From positions 124,001-188,000 of the forward strand of contig JADJNS010000027.1 of the NCBI GenBank assembly GCA_016714225.1: a stretch of DNA of 64,000 nt, read 5' to 3'. This document shows positions 63,753 through 64,000 of the stretch, one piece after another. The DNA is from Archangiaceae bacterium (GTDB lineage: Bacteria > Myxococcota > Myxococcia > Myxococcales > Myxococcaceae). The notes beneath the pieces were generated by a model. The model was not told the DNA's origin, did not search any database, and saw only the letters and a list, made by a program, of their open reading frames with translations. The first letter of the stretch is position 1. Every line of letters starts with the position of its first letter. The position numbers and the translations under genes are program-made.

Positions 63753-63829
63753 GCGGGTCGCGAGAGCCACCGCGCGGGTGCAGCGGCGAGCGCGGAGCAT
63801 GCGGCGCCGCGCCTTCGATGCGGCGACGT

Positions 63830-63853
63830 CAGGGTTCGACGCGGCTCACCCTG
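63830..63853. repeat. Solo hairpin of the REP family
   Basis: The reverse complement, CAGGGTGAGCCGCGTCG then AACCCTG, matches the left hairpin of copies A and C except for a few bases. The element core is absent. It lies just beyond the convergent end of the pirin gene. Confidence 0.65.
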
Positions 63854-63874
63854 CATGGTCTCGCAGCGTGCCCC

Positions 63875-64000
63875 TCAAGGCAGCGGAATGTGCTGGGTCT
63901 CGCCGGGAACCTGGCCGAACTTCTGTTCGCGCAAGTCGCGCTTGGCCTGCTCGATGCGCTCTTTCGCGCTCGAGACGAAGTTCCACCAGATGTGGCGCGG
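63875..64000 (-). CDS. Pirin family protein, C-terminal end only (right edge)
   Basis: The visible 41 residues ([16 protein letters not shown] ... [11 protein letters not shown]) match the conserved pirin C-terminus, in which IWWNFVSS and a final IPLP are typical. The N-terminal cupin domain with the metal site is outside the window. Pirins are Fe-binding cupins with varied roles (quercetinase activity, regulation). Confidence 0.85.
   Translation of the reverse strand, partial: PRHIWWNFVSSAKERIEQAKRDLREQKFGQVPGETQHIPLP

Overview
The window is high-GC chromosomal DNA, most likely from a myxobacterium (Myxococcota). The pointers are many Cys-lipobox lipoproteins with Gly/Ser/Thr- or 'DAG'-rich linkers, a MYXO-CTERM-like tail on a glucoamylase, MopE-type metal-binding repeats, thrombospondin-3/VWA and lamin-tail surface lipoproteins, and frequent overlapping stop/start codons (ATGA, GTGA, TGATG).

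Layout. 1-9 kb: partial SWIM protein, zinc-ribbon protein, rnhA, slyX, an SGNH hydrolase, then (minus strand) nadK followed by a three-subunit molybdenum hydroxylase resembling 4-hydroxybenzoyl-CoA reductase, then rarA and a small lipoprotein. 9-22 kb: GGDEF regulator, glycosyltransferase, YdjC-type deacetylase, SDR, class C26 amidotransferase, a truncated shikimate-dehydrogenase-like gene, a CglD-like VWA lipoprotein, a methyltransferase and fadI-fadJ. Many genes from 1.6 to 17.5 kb carry single-base frameshifts.

22-45 kb is a starch/maltodextrin utilisation locus. It has three secreted GH13 enzymes (one with CBM20, one isoamylase-like), an outer-membrane porin-like protein, a GH15 glucoamylase, a cytoplasmic GH13 enzyme, a MalK-type ATPase, a substrate-binding protein fused to a MalF-type permease, and MalG. 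Embedded in it are a ferrochelatase-like protein without catalytic residues, two tandem paralogues with histone-H1-like tails, a nucleoside-phosphorylase-like 700-residue protein and a small internally duplicated protein. The inferred flow is that extracellular glucan is cut by the lipoprotein amylases and debranching enzyme, oligosaccharides pass the porin, are captured by the tethered binding domain and are imported by MalFG-K.

45-64 kb: a 1257-residue protein joining repeats to an S-adenosylhomocysteine-hydrolase-like domain, a peptidoglycan-binding protein, a repeat-rich IPT/TIG lipoprotein, tRNA-Val and tRNA-Asp with a terminator, a hicAB toxin-antitoxin pair with a readable promoter/operator, several surface lipoproteins, a phytanoyl-CoA-dioxygenase-like enzyme, a DUF1615 lipoprotein, a thioesterase and the end of a pirin gene. 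A palindromic REP/MITE-like element occurs in three full copies and one solo hairpin.

All identifications are by reading motifs; no database search was run.
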